A stretch of DNA of 64,000 nt from Pedobacter sp. W3I1 (GCF_030816015.1 NZ_JAUSXN010000001.1:6014001-6078000), one strand, 5' to 3'; numbered from the stretch's first letter, positions 9,334-17,733 are shown. A program made the numbers and translations. The notes: generated by a model not told the origin, from the sequence alone.

Positions 9334-10995
9334 TCAGCTGTTGATTTTAATTTTACTTGACCATCCCTGCTCGGTTTCCGCGGAACTGAACTCCCATTTG
9401 CCCGGATAGCTTTCCTCCAGCCTGGCCCTGATGTATTTGAAACCATTTCCGCCATTTCTGCCTTCACTTACCTCCCTGTTTTCTCCGATTGTTTCAAAAA
9501 TATATCCGCGATAGTCTGCAGCTTTTATAAAAGTAAGCCTAAAAGTAATGGTTCCATTCCTCTGTGGCATATTGTGGGTAATCCCATTTTCCAAAAGGGT
9601 ATGAATAACGGCAGGAGGGATACTTTCTGACTCTAAAATATCTTCTTCCCAAATATAAAGGATTTCCTTTCTAAAGCCCATAACCTTCAGATGCATCTGA
9701 CAAAGCAGGATTTCCTGCCTGACTGGGATTAAACTCTGTTCGGCAATTGAATTCATGATGTCAAATTCGCTGGCCAGTGCCTGAATAAATTCAGCTCCTT
9801 TCTTTGGCGATTCTTCTACCCAGTCCATTAGTGAGGTTAAAGTGTTTTTGATAAAATGAGGCTGTATATTTTTCTTGATCAGTTCAAGCTGTAATCTGGA
9901 AGAAAGCAACAGAGAGTCAGAATGTTCCTGTTCTATTTTTTTCATTCTAATGGTATGGAGGTAAAGCATCGACAGCACAATGAAAGTGTAAAATATGAAT
10001 ATGCCAAAATCATAAAGCAGGTAATAGTTCATTCCTGCACTGACTAAAACACCTATCATTACAAGCAGGCCACCCTTTTGCTTTTTATAAATGGCATTTG
10101 CAGCAATAATCATCATCGCCAGCCACATCGCTCTGCTGTAATACATCGCCGAAAGATCATAATGTCCATAGTTATTGATGAACAGAAACAAAAGCACGCA
10201 AAAAAGCAGCAAAAGAAGAATGTGTTTTCTTTTTATCGCAAACTCAATGCAGAAGTAAAGCGGCACGAGTAAAGAAATGGAAAATGTTAGCCACCCGATA
10301 ATTTTCAAGCGGATAAAAAAATCTGTATAGAGAATTTCGATGTAAAATTTAAGGTATTCCATAACCAGAAGCGAAAAGAAAAGCAGGCAGATTATCGAAA
10401 AGATAAGCACCGAGTATTGCTTTTTATGGCTGTTGAAATACAAAAAAAAATAGTATAATGAAGCAACAAGAAAAGCCCCGGCCATAACAAACATTAACGA
10501 AGAAATCATCAGTGGCCTTCTAATCAAATTGACATAGCTATCGAGCTTTAAACCTGTTCCCCGCTGAAGCCTGGGATAACCGAACTGTGTACTTCGTAAA
10601 GCTACCTTATGCATACCTGGACCGGAAAGCGAATCCGGGATCAGATAACACATTGCTTCTGTTCCTGGAACTTCTTTGCTTGATGGGGACCCGGGTTTTC
10701 CGTTTAGGCCGATTTTAACCCCGTCCCAGTAAACCTGGTGAGCGCCAAAAGCATCTACCTGGAGCCCTAAGGGTTTTGGAGGTTTGGAAATTAGTTTTAC
10801 ATCCGCTCGGACCCAGAAAACATGGTGGCCTGTAAAGCCGCGGTCCTTTGACCAGCCCGTTTCATTTAGCTTTTTCGCAGACCAAGCTACATTATCACCT
10901 GTTTTGAAAACAGGATCATATTCTTCATAAAGCACCTCCTGCTTACAGGAACAAAACAAAATAGTTAAAAGTACAGATAGGAGTATGCGTTTCAT
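9334..10995 (-). CDS. 7TM sensor histidine kinase of the LytS/YehU type
   Basis: 553 residues. A lipoprotein-like signal (MKRILLSVLLTILFCSCKQ) is followed by a ~110-residue periplasmic jelly-roll-like domain and seven predicted membrane segments (about residues 155-345). The cytoplasmic His_kinase region follows, with the phospho-acceptor in IQPHFIKNTLTSLMDW near residue 385, an N-box-like HTLLENGITHN and a G-box GGNGFKYIRARLEE. The H-box differs from the usual PHFLFNTL by a Lys. Partner of the LytTR regulator directly downstream. A divergent outer-membrane beta-barrel gene 109 bp away is a plausible target (inference). The signal sensed is unknown. Confidence 0.9.
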   Translation of the reverse strand: MKRILLSVLLTILFCSCKQEVLYEEYDPVFKTGDNVAWSAKKLNETGWSKDRGFTGHHVFWVRADVKLISKPPKPLGLQVDAFGAHQVYWDGVKIGLNGKPGSPSSKEVPGTEAMCYLIPDSLSGPGMHKVALRSTQFGYPRLQRGTGLKLDSYVNLIRRPLMISSLMFVMAGAFLVASLYYFFLYFNSHKKQYSVLIFSIICLLFFSLLVMEYLKFYIEILYTDFFIRLKIIGWLTFSISLLVPLYFCIEFAIKRKHILLLLLFCVLLFLFINNYGHYDLSAMYYSRAMWLAMMIIAANAIYKKQKGGLLVMIGVLVSAGMNYYLLYDFGIFIFYTFIVLSMLYLHTIRMKKIEQEHSDSLLLSSRLQLELIKKNIQPHFIKNTLTSLMDWVEESPKKGAEFIQALASEFDIMNSIAEQSLIPVRQEILLCQMHLKVMGFRKEILYIWEEDILESESIPPAVIHTLLENGITHNMPQRNGTITFRLTFIKAADYRGYIFETIGENREVSEGRNGGNGFKYIRARLEESYPGKWEFSSAETEQGWSSKIKINS

Positions 10996-11104
10996 TATTC
11001 AAATGTAGCATAAAGATCATTCGGGCAGGTGCATTTCAAAAGGATATAGAGCCGTTCGCATGTTTTTTTATCGATCTCCCACCTTGGCGTGCTAACCTTG
11101 CAGC

Positions 11105-13480
11105 ATGAAACATATTGCCATCATCTATACGCTCATCATCTACTTTTCATTAAATGCCTCAGCTCAGTTGAAACAAAGGCTGTTTTTCGGCCAGATAAGG
11201 GAAAAATCTTCTAATGCAGAAATACCATTTGTAAGCATTGCTATCCTGAACCCAGAAGGAAAACCTGGTGCCTCGGCTATGGCCGATGATAAGGGGAAGT
11301 TTTCGGTTAGCACCATGTTGCAAGGCAAAGTTACCCTCGAATTTAGCTTTATGTCTTACCGCAAAATAAGCCGGATAATAGATACTGACCAAAGTAAAAT
11401 TGATCTGGGAACCATTTTAATGGAACCTGATCCCTTAGTTTTAAAAGACGTATCGGTTACGGCAATAAAATCGCCGGTAAACCTGAGTCTGGACAAAAAA
11501 GTTTTTGAGGTAGGAAAGGATATTCTCTCCCAATCGGGTTCGGTAACTGAACTGCTTTCTGGGGTTCCATCGGTAAGCGTTGCTCCGGGCGGCGCAGTAA
11601 GCCTTAGGGGCAACAGCAGTGTGCTTGTGCTCATCAATGGGCGGCGTTCTGGTTTAACAGCCGGAACAGCCTTGGGGCAGTTATCTGCCGATCAGGTTGA
11701 CAGAGTAGAGGTAATTGCCAATCCTTCATCTAAATATGATGCCTCAGGTTCGGCAGGGATTATAAATATTGTGCTTAAAAAGAATAAAAAAGGGGGCTTC
11801 AACGGACAGGTAAGAGTCGTTGGAGGTATCCCGAACGAAACTAGGTTTTCGCCAAGCTTGAATTATAAATCAAACAAATTAAATCTTTTTTCTACCATCG
11901 GACTGCGCTTTTCCGACTATGTAGGCCTATACAAAACCGATCAAAGCGTAAATCAAAATGGCATAAACTCCATGCTAAACCAAAGGCAGGATGAGAACCG
12001 GCATGACGACGGCCGGTTGGTTTACTTTGGTGCCGATTTCCAGCCTGACAGTTTAAACACCATTACCATGGCCTATTTGCGTAATGCAACCAAAGACCAT
12101 GATAAAACTACACTGGCCTATAATTATTTTAGCACCGCTCCAGATAGCTCACTTGTCCGTTCTGGTGAATCCTGGGAGCAAAGAGATTATAACCAGATTG
12201 AATTCAACTATACGAAGCTTTTCAAAAAACCGGGCAAAAAATTAACCTTAGATATGCAGTATGACTTCTGGAATAGCGCTAAAAACTGGAATCTATCTAC
12301 TCAAAGAATAAGCCCATATCCAGAGCAAAGGCCTGAGATCAGGACGACTTCTATCGGTTCGAGTAAAGATTTTGCCGCCCAGAGTGATATGGTTATCCCA
12401 TTAGATAGTAATTCGACACTTGAATACGGCGTAAAGGGTGAGAACCGAAAAGTAGGCAGTAATTATTTAGCAGAAAGCAGAGTAGGGAGCGTTTGGACCA
12501 TCATTGATAATATAGACAATGGCGTGGCTTATAATGAATTTATAGGTAGTGCTTATCTGCAATTCAGAAGCAAGGTCAAACATTTTTCCTACCAGGCAGG
12601 ACTTCGCAGTGAATATACACAGGTGAGTATCAACGACAGGAAAGAAATATATGACAATAAAAAAAACTATGTAAAGCTATTTCCGACAGTGCATTTGGCT
12701 TATGAACTGGGCAAGGGCACATCCCTTCAATGGAGTTACAGCAGACGCATTAACCGCCCGTCGCTTTACAGCCTGTATCCCTTTAACGAACTCACCGATT
12801 ACAATTCGAGGTACATAGGCAATCCAGATCTTAATCCGTCCTATGCCAATGTCTTCGAACTAGGCTTGTTGAAGCGCATCGGAACACTCACTATCAATCC
12901 ATCTTTGTATTACCAGCATAATACTGGGGTTATCCTTGATTACAGTTACCGAGAAAACGGGCTCTTTATTTCCATGCCGGTCAACATCAGCCTTGAAGAA
13001 CGTTCGGGAGCAGAACTTTCAATACTTTATAATCCTTACAAATGGCTACAGATGAATATGGAAGTTAATGCTTATCATTTTAGACAGGCCGGGATTTACG
13101 CAAGTCAGGATTTCGCTTATTCAGGCAGTACGATCACCTCGAGATTTGGTGCTCAGGTGAAATTGCCCAGCAAGTCCAGCTTGCAGGCTCGATACAATTT
13201 TAGCGGCGCAGTCAATAATGCCCAGAATAATATGAAAGCGGTACACGCTATTGATATGGGAATAGCTCAGAATTTCCTGAAAGATAAGGCAAGTCTGCTT
13301 TTTGATGTGAGCAACCTTTTCAACCTGCGAAGATTTTCCACTACTACCGTAGGAAAAGATTTCAAGATCACTCAAGAAAACAGTCCAAACGCAGCGAGAT
13401 ATCGTCTAACTTTTGTTTATCGCCTTAACTTAACCGGAGATCAGGCGGTTAGACAGGCAAAGAGCGGTAATAGGAGTTAG
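11105..13480 (+). CDS. Outer-membrane beta-barrel (TonB-receptor-like) protein
   Basis: 791 residues. Signal peptide MKHIAIIYTLIIYFSLNASAQ, then a CarboxypepD_reg-like domain (GQIREKSSNAEIPFVSIAILNPEG, residues ~28-105). A plug-like domain follows (LSGVPSVSVAPGGAVSLRGNSSVLVLINGRRSG, residues ~148-180), then a ~600-residue beta barrel with the typical aromatic-rich strands (WSYSRRINRPSLYSLYPF). This is the architecture of the outer-membrane beta-barrel family related to TonB-dependent receptors, somewhat short for a SusC. The ligand is unknown. It is divergent from the LytTR two-component pair, suggesting control by it. Confidence 0.92.
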   Translation: MKHIAIIYTLIIYFSLNASAQLKQRLFFGQIREKSSNAEIPFVSIAILNPEGKPGASAMADDKGKFSVSTMLQGKVTLEFSFMSYRKISRIIDTDQSKIDLGTILMEPDPLVLKDVSVTAIKSPVNLSLDKKVFEVGKDILSQSGSVTELLSGVPSVSVAPGGAVSLRGNSSVLVLINGRRSGLTAGTALGQLSADQVDRVEVIANPSSKYDASGSAGIINIVLKKNKKGGFNGQVRVVGGIPNETRFSPSLNYKSNKLNLFSTIGLRFSDYVGLYKTDQSVNQNGINSMLNQRQDENRHDDGRLVYFGADFQPDSLNTITMAYLRNATKDHDKTTLAYNYFSTAPDSSLVRSGESWEQRDYNQIEFNYTKLFKKPGKKLTLDMQYDFWNSAKNWNLSTQRISPYPEQRPEIRTTSIGSSKDFAAQSDMVIPLDSNSTLEYGVKGENRKVGSNYLAESRVGSVWTIIDNIDNGVAYNEFIGSAYLQFRSKVKHFSYQAGLRSEYTQVSINDRKEIYDNKKNYVKLFPTVHLAYELGKGTSLQWSYSRRINRPSLYSLYPFNELTDYNSRYIGNPDLNPSYANVFELGLLKRIGTLTINPSLYYQHNTGVILDYSYRENGLFISMPVNISLEERSGAELSILYNPYKWLQMNMEVNAYHFRQAGIYASQDFAYSGSTITSRFGAQVKLPSKSSLQARYNFSGAVNNAQNNMKAVHAIDMGIAQNFLKDKASLLFDVSNLFNLRRFSTTTVGKDFKITQENSPNAARYRLTFVYRLNLTGDQAVRQAKSGNRS

Positions 13481-13499
13481 AGAAGCAGAATTTCGCCTG

Positions 13500-13625
13500 C
13501 GCTCAGGATAAGCTTCTCGCCCAGTCCTAAATGCAAAAACCCACAAATTTCGTTGTGGTTTTTGAAGCTCTCAAGCCTATTTACTTTTCTAGAAACCTTC
13601 TTGACGACCTTACTAGAATTTCAAG
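13500..13625. repeat. Degenerate copy of the tRNA-Asn downstream repeat unit
   Basis: CTCAGGATAAGCTTCTCGCC, CAGTCCTAAATGC and the hairpin CCACAAATTTCGTTGTGG followed by TTTTTGAAGCTC match the unit repeated behind both tRNA-Asn genes. No tRNA is present here. The remainder up to 13761 holds no gene. Confidence 0.6.
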
Positions 13626-13761
13626 GATAAATGAGAATGATTTAGAATAATTAAAAAAATGGCTTAAATTATGCAAATTTGCAAATTTCATTGACTTAAT
13701 TTTAAAACAACATATCATAAATTGTTGTTCTCTAGCTAAAAGACAGAGATGATAAGATTAT

Positions 13762-14202
13762 CTAATTACCTAATGTTCTTGCCTCTACAATTAAGAAGTG
13801 TGCAACGCGTTCTTTGATAAACCATTTCCCCTCCTGAAAAATATAATTATCGTCATATCTTACGCTATAATCTGAAAGGATATCTTTTCCATCGGATTCC
13901 CTGATCATTTTGATCTGAGTAAAAGAAACTCCAGTAGCCGTATTACCATCAATTTCCACGGTATGTTGTCCGTTTAGGGTAAAATACGTCTTTACTACCG
14001 AGGCATGGCCGCTAAATTCTTTTTCAAGATTATCCCTTCCGTTTGTATTTCCAACCAATGCTCCGTTCATATAAACTTTGTAATTGGCATCTGGCGTGAA
14101 TACATCCATCATTTGCGCGATCTTTTTCTCATCTCCCAATGATGCGTAGGCATCTATTAGGTTTCTTAATTCTTCTTTTGTTTTTAAAATTTCTAATGTC
14201 AT
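13762..14202 (-). CDS. SnoaL-like / nuclear transport factor 2 family protein
   Basis: 146 residues with the NTF2-like cone fold pattern. An N-terminal helix (LRNLIDAYASLGDEKKIAQMMDVF) leads to the TPDANYKVY strand and a C-terminal strand set (YDDNYIFQEGKWFIKERVAHFLIVE). SnoaL-like proteins can be isomerases, hydratases or non-catalytic ligand binders; no function is assigned here. It is downstream of a DoxX-like gene on the same strand, both divergent from an HxlR regulator, a layout common for redox or electrophile response modules. Confidence 0.85.
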   Translation of the reverse strand: MTLEILKTKEELRNLIDAYASLGDEKKIAQMMDVFTPDANYKVYMNGALVGNTNGRDNLEKEFSGHASVVKTYFTLNGQHTVEIDGNTATGVSFTQIKMIRESDGKDILSDYSVRYDDNYIFQEGKWFIKERVAHFLIVEARTLGN

Positions 14203-14253
14203 AATGATATAAATTAATGTTTGTTGATATTTCTATTGAGCTAATCTGCCTGT

Positions 14254-14628
14254 TTATTTTAATGTGGATGGTGGACCTAGGAAAAGCGATTCATCACGCA
14301 GAAATGCTGTTACCCAGATTAATACCAAGGGAATTCCTGGATTTAACATAGAACCATCGTGCGATAACTCAGTCGCCATTGCACCTGCTAAATAGCAACT
14401 GATTAAAATGAAACCGATACGCATCGTCTTTGAAAAAGCGAATAATATAATGAATGCCATCTCCATCAATCCCAGCACGGTTGCTGAATTGAGAAGATTG
14501 AATCTTACCAGACCTTCTACCGACCACTGCGAATGAATTGCTTTCATAAAACCGCTAAAGCTAACCATCAGTGTTACCAATGAGGTAAGTCCGATAATAA
14601 TTATCTTTTTTAAATTTTTTATTGCCAT
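14254..14628 (-). CDS. DoxX-like family membrane protein
   Basis: 124 residues with four hydrophobic segments (TSLVTLMVSFSGFMKAI, LLNSATVLGLMEMAFIILFAF, GFILISCYLAGAMATELSH, GIPLVLIWVTAFLRDE), matching the small four-helix DoxX_2-type proteins. The biochemical role is unknown. It is 51 bp upstream of the SnoaL-like gene in the same transcription unit and 109 bp from the divergent HxlR gene. Confidence 0.82.
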   Translation of the reverse strand: MAIKNLKKIIIIGLTSLVTLMVSFSGFMKAIHSQWSVEGLVRFNLLNSATVLGLMEMAFIILFAFSKTMRIGFILISCYLAGAMATELSHDGSMLNPGIPLVLIWVTAFLRDESLFLGPPSTLK

Positions 14629-14652
14629 AATTTTATTGATTGAATCTCCTTA

Positions 14653-14683
14653 TTTATTGTTTGACAAAATTAAAGTATATTTG
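14653..14683 (+). promoter_or_regulatory. Promoter of the HxlR regulator gene
   Basis: TTTA (one mismatch to TTTG) at 14653-14656, a 19-bp spacer, and TATATTTG at 14676-14683, a perfect TAnnTTTG -7 element. This predicts a ~48-nt leader. Direct repeats CAAGTTAC/CAAGTTAT at ~14717-14733 in the leader could be the HxlR operator. Confidence 0.6.
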
Positions 14684-14737
14684 CTTACAATTTATTAGTG
14701 ATTACCTAAAGGTTATCAAGTTACTCAAGTTATAAAG

Positions 14738-15127
14738 ATGGAAACAAAGAAGTTAATACCTGGAGAAGGCAAGGGATTTACCGAGGAATGCACAAAGGTT
14801 TTGCTCGCGGTAAGTGATGCACTGTATGTAATTGGCGGTAAATGGAAATTGATGATCATCATTGCCATGGCAAGGGGCAACAGTAGGTTTACCGAACTCC
14901 AAAGGCAGGTAACCGGGATTTCTGCAAGGGTGCTTTCGAGCGAATTAAAGGAGTTGGAAGCCAATGGCTTTATTGTTAAGAAGGTAACATCGGGATATCC
15001 CGTGACTATAGAATATGAACTTTTGCCATATAGCCAAACCCTAGAGGAACTTGTAGAGGCAATGACCAAATGGGGTATGCAACACAGGGAGAAGATAAAG
15101 AAAGAGAGATCCAGCAAGAGTTCGTGA
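14738..15127 (+). CDS. HxlR family transcriptional regulator
   Basis: 129 residues with the winged-helix core of HxlR proteins: LYVIGGKWKLMIIIAMARGNSRFTELQR, then GISARVLSSELKELEANGFI and the wing VTSGYPVTIEYELLPYSQTLEELVEAM. A Cys near residue 14 (FTEECTKVLLA) occupies the position of the redox- or electrophile-sensing Cys in several family members. It is divergent from the DoxX-like and SnoaL-like genes, its probable targets. Confidence 0.94.
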   Translation: METKKLIPGEGKGFTEECTKVLLAVSDALYVIGGKWKLMIIIAMARGNSRFTELQRQVTGISARVLSSELKELEANGFIVKKVTSGYPVTIEYELLPYSQTLEELVEAMTKWGMQHREKIKKERSSKSS

Positions 15128-15291
15128 AAAGATATATCAGTATAATATCCAAACCTCTGATTGACGTTTCCTAATGATGGAATAGCAATCTATTGACTTT
15201 GCACATTATGGTTGGGAAAATTTGCACTACGCAACGATTTCAGAATGAGCTAAACGTAAAAAACCACAACTTTCGTAGTGGTTTTTTAAAG

Positions 15292-15390
15292 CTCCCTCTG
15301 CTGGGCTTCCCGACGAATCGGGATCTTACTCCCCAGCGACCCTCTGATTAATCCCGCACGTGCGGGACTCGAACCAGCTGAGCGAGTAGA
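15292..15390 (-). pseudogene. Scrambled tRNA-Asn remnant
   Basis: On the minus strand it retains GCTCAGCTGGTT (D-arm), GATTAATCAGAGGGTCGCTGG (anticodon 3' side and T-stem start, given here as 21 nt split by the 15-nt TTAATCAGAGGGTCG core) and GCCCAGCAGAGGGAG (T-arm/acceptor 3' end) of tRNA-Asn. The D-loop to anticodon part is replaced by a CCCGCACGTGCGGG palindrome. The T-loop is replaced by a segment holding the CCCGATTCGTCGGG inverted repeat. It cannot fold as a tRNA. A terminator-like hairpin (ACCACAACTTTCGTAGTGGT) lies just beyond it at 15262-15281. Confidence 0.65.
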
Positions 15391-15653
15391 CCTCTAAGTA
15401 TTTCACCGCAGATCATCCTTTCAATCAACCTCCTGCTCTTTTGTCTTTTGATAAACCTCTCGATCCGTATTGCATCAACCTCTTGCCCGCCACAAGAGAA
15501 TACCGCTTTTAGTGCCCAAGGTCTGTGTTTAGAAGTAAAAGTTGTCAGCTCAGATCCATTGTGCTCACCCAGCCTGCGCATCTAATCATTAGTATAGCCA
15601 ACATAATAAATATCGGAAGTAAGGGAATAGAGGATATAAATGTAAAATTCCAT
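15348..15653 (-). pseudogene. GIY-YIG endonuclease gene with in-frame stop
   Basis: Reading from ATG 15653, the frame gives MEFYIYILYSLTSDIYYVGY then TND, a TAG stop (codon 24), and continues in the same frame as MRRLGEHNGSELTTFTSKHR and on through FIKRQKSRRLIERMI. This is the full small GIY-YIG domain (YIYILYS...YYVGYT...RLGEHN...HRPWAL...E..IKRQKSR) interrupted by one nonsense codon. Its C-terminus runs into the tRNA-Asn remnant, giving AQLVRVPHVRD, a translated tRNA sequence. Many small Bacteroidetes GIY-YIG genes end in tRNA-like sequence in this way (from memory). Probably inactive. Confidence 0.75.
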
Positions 15654-15654
15654 A

Positions 15655-15885
15655 GAACGCAAAAAAACCGACAACTTTCGCTGCGGGTTCTGCTCCCTCT
15701 GCTGGGCTCCCTTCGACTGCGCTCAGGATAAACTTCTCGCCCAGCCTTAAACACAAAAAACCCACAACTTTCGTTGCGGGTTTTTGAAGCTCCCTCTGCT
15801 GGGCTCCCTTCGACTGCGCTCAGGATAAACTTCTCACCCAGCCCCAAACGCAAAAAACCCACAACTTTCGTTGTGGGTTTTGAAG
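15655..15885 (-). repeat. Tandem ~96-bp repeats of tRNA 3' end plus terminator
   Basis: The segment GCTCCCTCTGCTGGGCT, which is the tRNA-Asn 3' end on the plus strand, starts at 15692, 15789 and 15885 (periods 97 and 96). Each copy is preceded by an ACCCACAACTTTCGTTGTGGG-type terminator hairpin; the three hairpins start near 15661, 15757 and 15855. Between them, the T-loop side of the tRNA is replaced by TTCGACTGCGCTCAGGATAA, a motif also found at other repeats in the window. The hairpin at 15855-15880 is the likely terminator of the tRNA. Confidence 0.8.
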
Positions 15886-15959
15886 CTCCCTCTGCTGGGC
15901 TCGAACCAGCGACCCTCTGATTAACAGTCAGATGCTCTAACCAGCTGAGCTAAGAAGGA
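15886..15959 (-). tRNA. tRNA-Asn (anticodon GTT)
   Basis: 74-nt cloverleaf on the minus strand. The acceptor TCCTTCT pairs with AGAGGGA (one T-G), and the discriminator is G. The D-arm is GCTCAGCTGGTTAGAGC. The anticodon stem/loop is CATCTGA-CTGTTAA-TCAGA with anticodon GTT, and the T-arm is GCTGG-TTCGAGC-CCAGC. CCA is not encoded. It is identical to the copy at 35782-35855. A ~65-nt leader holding a CGTTTTAGGAAACG hairpin separates it from its promoter. Confidence 0.96.
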
Positions 15960-16030
15960 GTACTGGTCGTTTCCTAAAACGAGGCTTATTTACACTTTGC
16001 AGCTTAATACCCTTGTTCGTTTTGGGAGTG

Positions 16031-16062
16031 CAATATTAGCGCTTTTAAACTATTTATGCAAA
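16031..16062 (-). promoter_or_regulatory. Promoter of tRNA-Asn copy 1
   Basis: Minus strand: TTTG at 16062-16059, 20-bp spacer, TAATATTG at 16038-16031 (one mismatch to TAnnTTTG). The same arrangement is conserved upstream of the second tRNA-Asn. Confidence 0.6.
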
Positions 16063-16087
16063 AATTAATTCAATTATTATTTAAGAA

Positions 16088-16118
16088 AACAATCCTCCCT
16101 TTACAGCGGAGGATTGTT
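16088..16118 (-). terminator. Terminator after the SusD gene
   Basis: Perfect 11-bp stem AACAATCCTCC/GGAGGATTGTT with a 9-nt loop and a T-rich run on the minus strand, 36 bp beyond the SusD stop codon. Confidence 0.8.
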
Positions 16119-16154
16119 TTTCATACTTCAAACTGAATATCAGATCATTAACAA

Positions 16155-17723
16155 TTAAGGTTTAACAATCCAGGGCGCCAGATTAATGTCATCCGTTCCG
16201 TTATATTGGCGGAGTAAAGCCTGTTTTAGGTTTTCGCCGTTTGTAGTTCTTTCAATATCAGGATACTGAAAACGTTTCGGAATCCTTTGGCTGTTGCCTG
16301 TACCTGGCCCCACCTGGAATTCTGGTATACCCGTTCTGCGATACTGATAATAAGCTTCAAAACCCGAATTACGGAAATACGCCAGGTATTTTTGGGTAAG
16401 AATCTGTGTTAAACCTGCAACCGTATTGCCTGCATATTTTATAACAGGTTGTGCATAATAATCCGTCTCGAAAGTGAAGTTTACATTGAAGGTTTCAAAT
16501 TCGCCCAGTTTACCATCCTTTTTCAAAAAGGTCAGCACATTGCTGCCATCTTTAATGCCATAAAAAGCAATAGAAGCCTGGATCCCTTTTTTATACCAGC
16601 TTTCAGCATCGCCAGTAGCCCAGCCACGGTTAATGCCTTCGGCTTTAATAAAACACAGTTCAGGATAAGAAATGATAAAGGTATTTTCGGCAGTATAACC
16701 GCTGTAGTATCGGCTGCGGCCAATAAGCGAATATAAACCTTTCTGTACCTTATCCAGCATTACGCCCTGATCTTCACCAGAGCTTGCACCGATAAAATTG
16801 CGGTAATCGGTAATGGCATAACCGTTGGCTTCTGCTATTCCTCTTGCTGGCTCGGCAACCATATAAGCCCTGGGATCTTTATAGCTCGAAAGGGTATTTA
16901 AATAGGTACCAGCCATGTTATAACGCAAAGCATCGTTACCAAAATTATCTTTGTTATTCGGGTATTTATTAAAACTTTCATTGTACACAAACTGCAGATT
17001 ATCTGCCATGCTATCCATTACCGGATATTTAGTTGCATTACCCAATACCGCAGCAAACTGTTGTTTTACCTGCAGGTCGGCATCATCTACTTTGGCGCTC
17101 AACTGAATCAAAGTTCTCAACTTAAAAGTATTTACTACCTTTTGCCAGGCCATCAGGTCATTTTTAAGATAGATGTCGCCTTTTAATTCTTTGTTGCCTG
17201 CAGCAATTAAAGCCGTTAAATCGTTGTTCGATTCTTCTAACCAGGTTAACGATTGTTTAAAAATATCTTTTTGGGTATCGTACTTTGGAGTCAGGTTAGC
17301 GAAACCTTTTAAGGCTTCGGTCATCGGCAAATCGCCCACTTTCAAACTCATTTTCACAAAGAAATATGCTTTAAAGAATTTAGCAAGGGCCAGGTAAGGT
17401 TTCGCAACTGCACCACCTAAACGGTTAGCTTCTTCTTCCATTTTTACCACATTTTTTAAAGTCGTATAATCTAAAGTGGCACCTGTCCAATCATAGTTAT
17501 TGGTTGCGTAATAAAAATAATTGGCAGCCGTGTACTGGTTCCACCTTTCCGAGCCCGAAAACGGTGCTTCATACATATCGAACAAAATACCATTCAACAA
17601 TAAGTTTGGCGGAACGGTTTCGGCCTGGTTTGGATTTTTAAAATTTTCTTCAAATTCTTTCTTACATCCGCCACAAACAGCAACGATGATGAAGAGGAAC
17701 AGTATTTTATATATTGATTTCAT
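16155..17723 (-). CDS. SusD/RagB family outer-membrane lipoprotein
   Basis: 522 residues. The start at 17723 gives the lipoprotein signal MKSIYKILFLFIIVAVCGGC followed by KKEFEENFKNPN, typical of the SusD-like_2 group. Mature features include repeated helical TPR-like segments (AKPYLALAKFFKAYFFVKM) and the C-terminal EAYYQYRRTGIPEF motif with IPKRFQYPDIE. It binds nutrients at the cell surface together with the SusC transporter encoded immediately upstream (10-bp gap). The cargo could be a glycan, peptide or another ligand. No hydrolase gene is adjacent. Confidence 0.95.
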   Translation of the reverse strand: MKSIYKILFLFIIVAVCGGCKKEFEENFKNPNQAETVPPNLLLNGILFDMYEAPFSGSERWNQYTAANYFYYATNNYDWTGATLDYTTLKNVVKMEEEANRLGGAVAKPYLALAKFFKAYFFVKMSLKVGDLPMTEALKGFANLTPKYDTQKDIFKQSLTWLEESNNDLTALIAAGNKELKGDIYLKNDLMAWQKVVNTFKLRTLIQLSAKVDDADLQVKQQFAAVLGNATKYPVMDSMADNLQFVYNESFNKYPNNKDNFGNDALRYNMAGTYLNTLSSYKDPRAYMVAEPARGIAEANGYAITDYRNFIGASSGEDQGVMLDKVQKGLYSLIGRSRYYSGYTAENTFIISYPELCFIKAEGINRGWATGDAESWYKKGIQASIAFYGIKDGSNVLTFLKKDGKLGEFETFNVNFTFETDYYAQPVIKYAGNTVAGLTQILTQKYLAYFRNSGFEAYYQYRRTGIPEFQVGPGTGNSQRIPKRFQYPDIERTTNGENLKQALLRQYNGTDDINLAPWIVKP

Positions 17724-17733
17724 GTTCTGGCGA

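Noticed and set aside
11093..11104. TAACCTTG just before the beta-barrel start as its promoter
   Set aside because: The box would place the transcription start at or inside the start codon and has no -33 partner, so it is not a credible promoter.
15545..15862. Reading frame across the tRNA-linked repeats (minus strand) as a gene
   Set aside because: It is a translation of repeat units and of the broken GIY-YIG region in another frame; its protein has internal repeats matching the DNA period.
15655..15885. Possible CRISPR array
   Set aside because: The units are ~96 bp and contain tRNA ends and terminators; there are no short identical repeats with unique spacers and no cas gene nearby.
15886..15959. 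Genomic island integrated at tRNA-Asn
   Set aside because: No integrase or mobility gene lies near either tRNA-Asn, and flanking genes are ordinary. The tRNA-end copies are short tandem units rather than att sites bounding an island.
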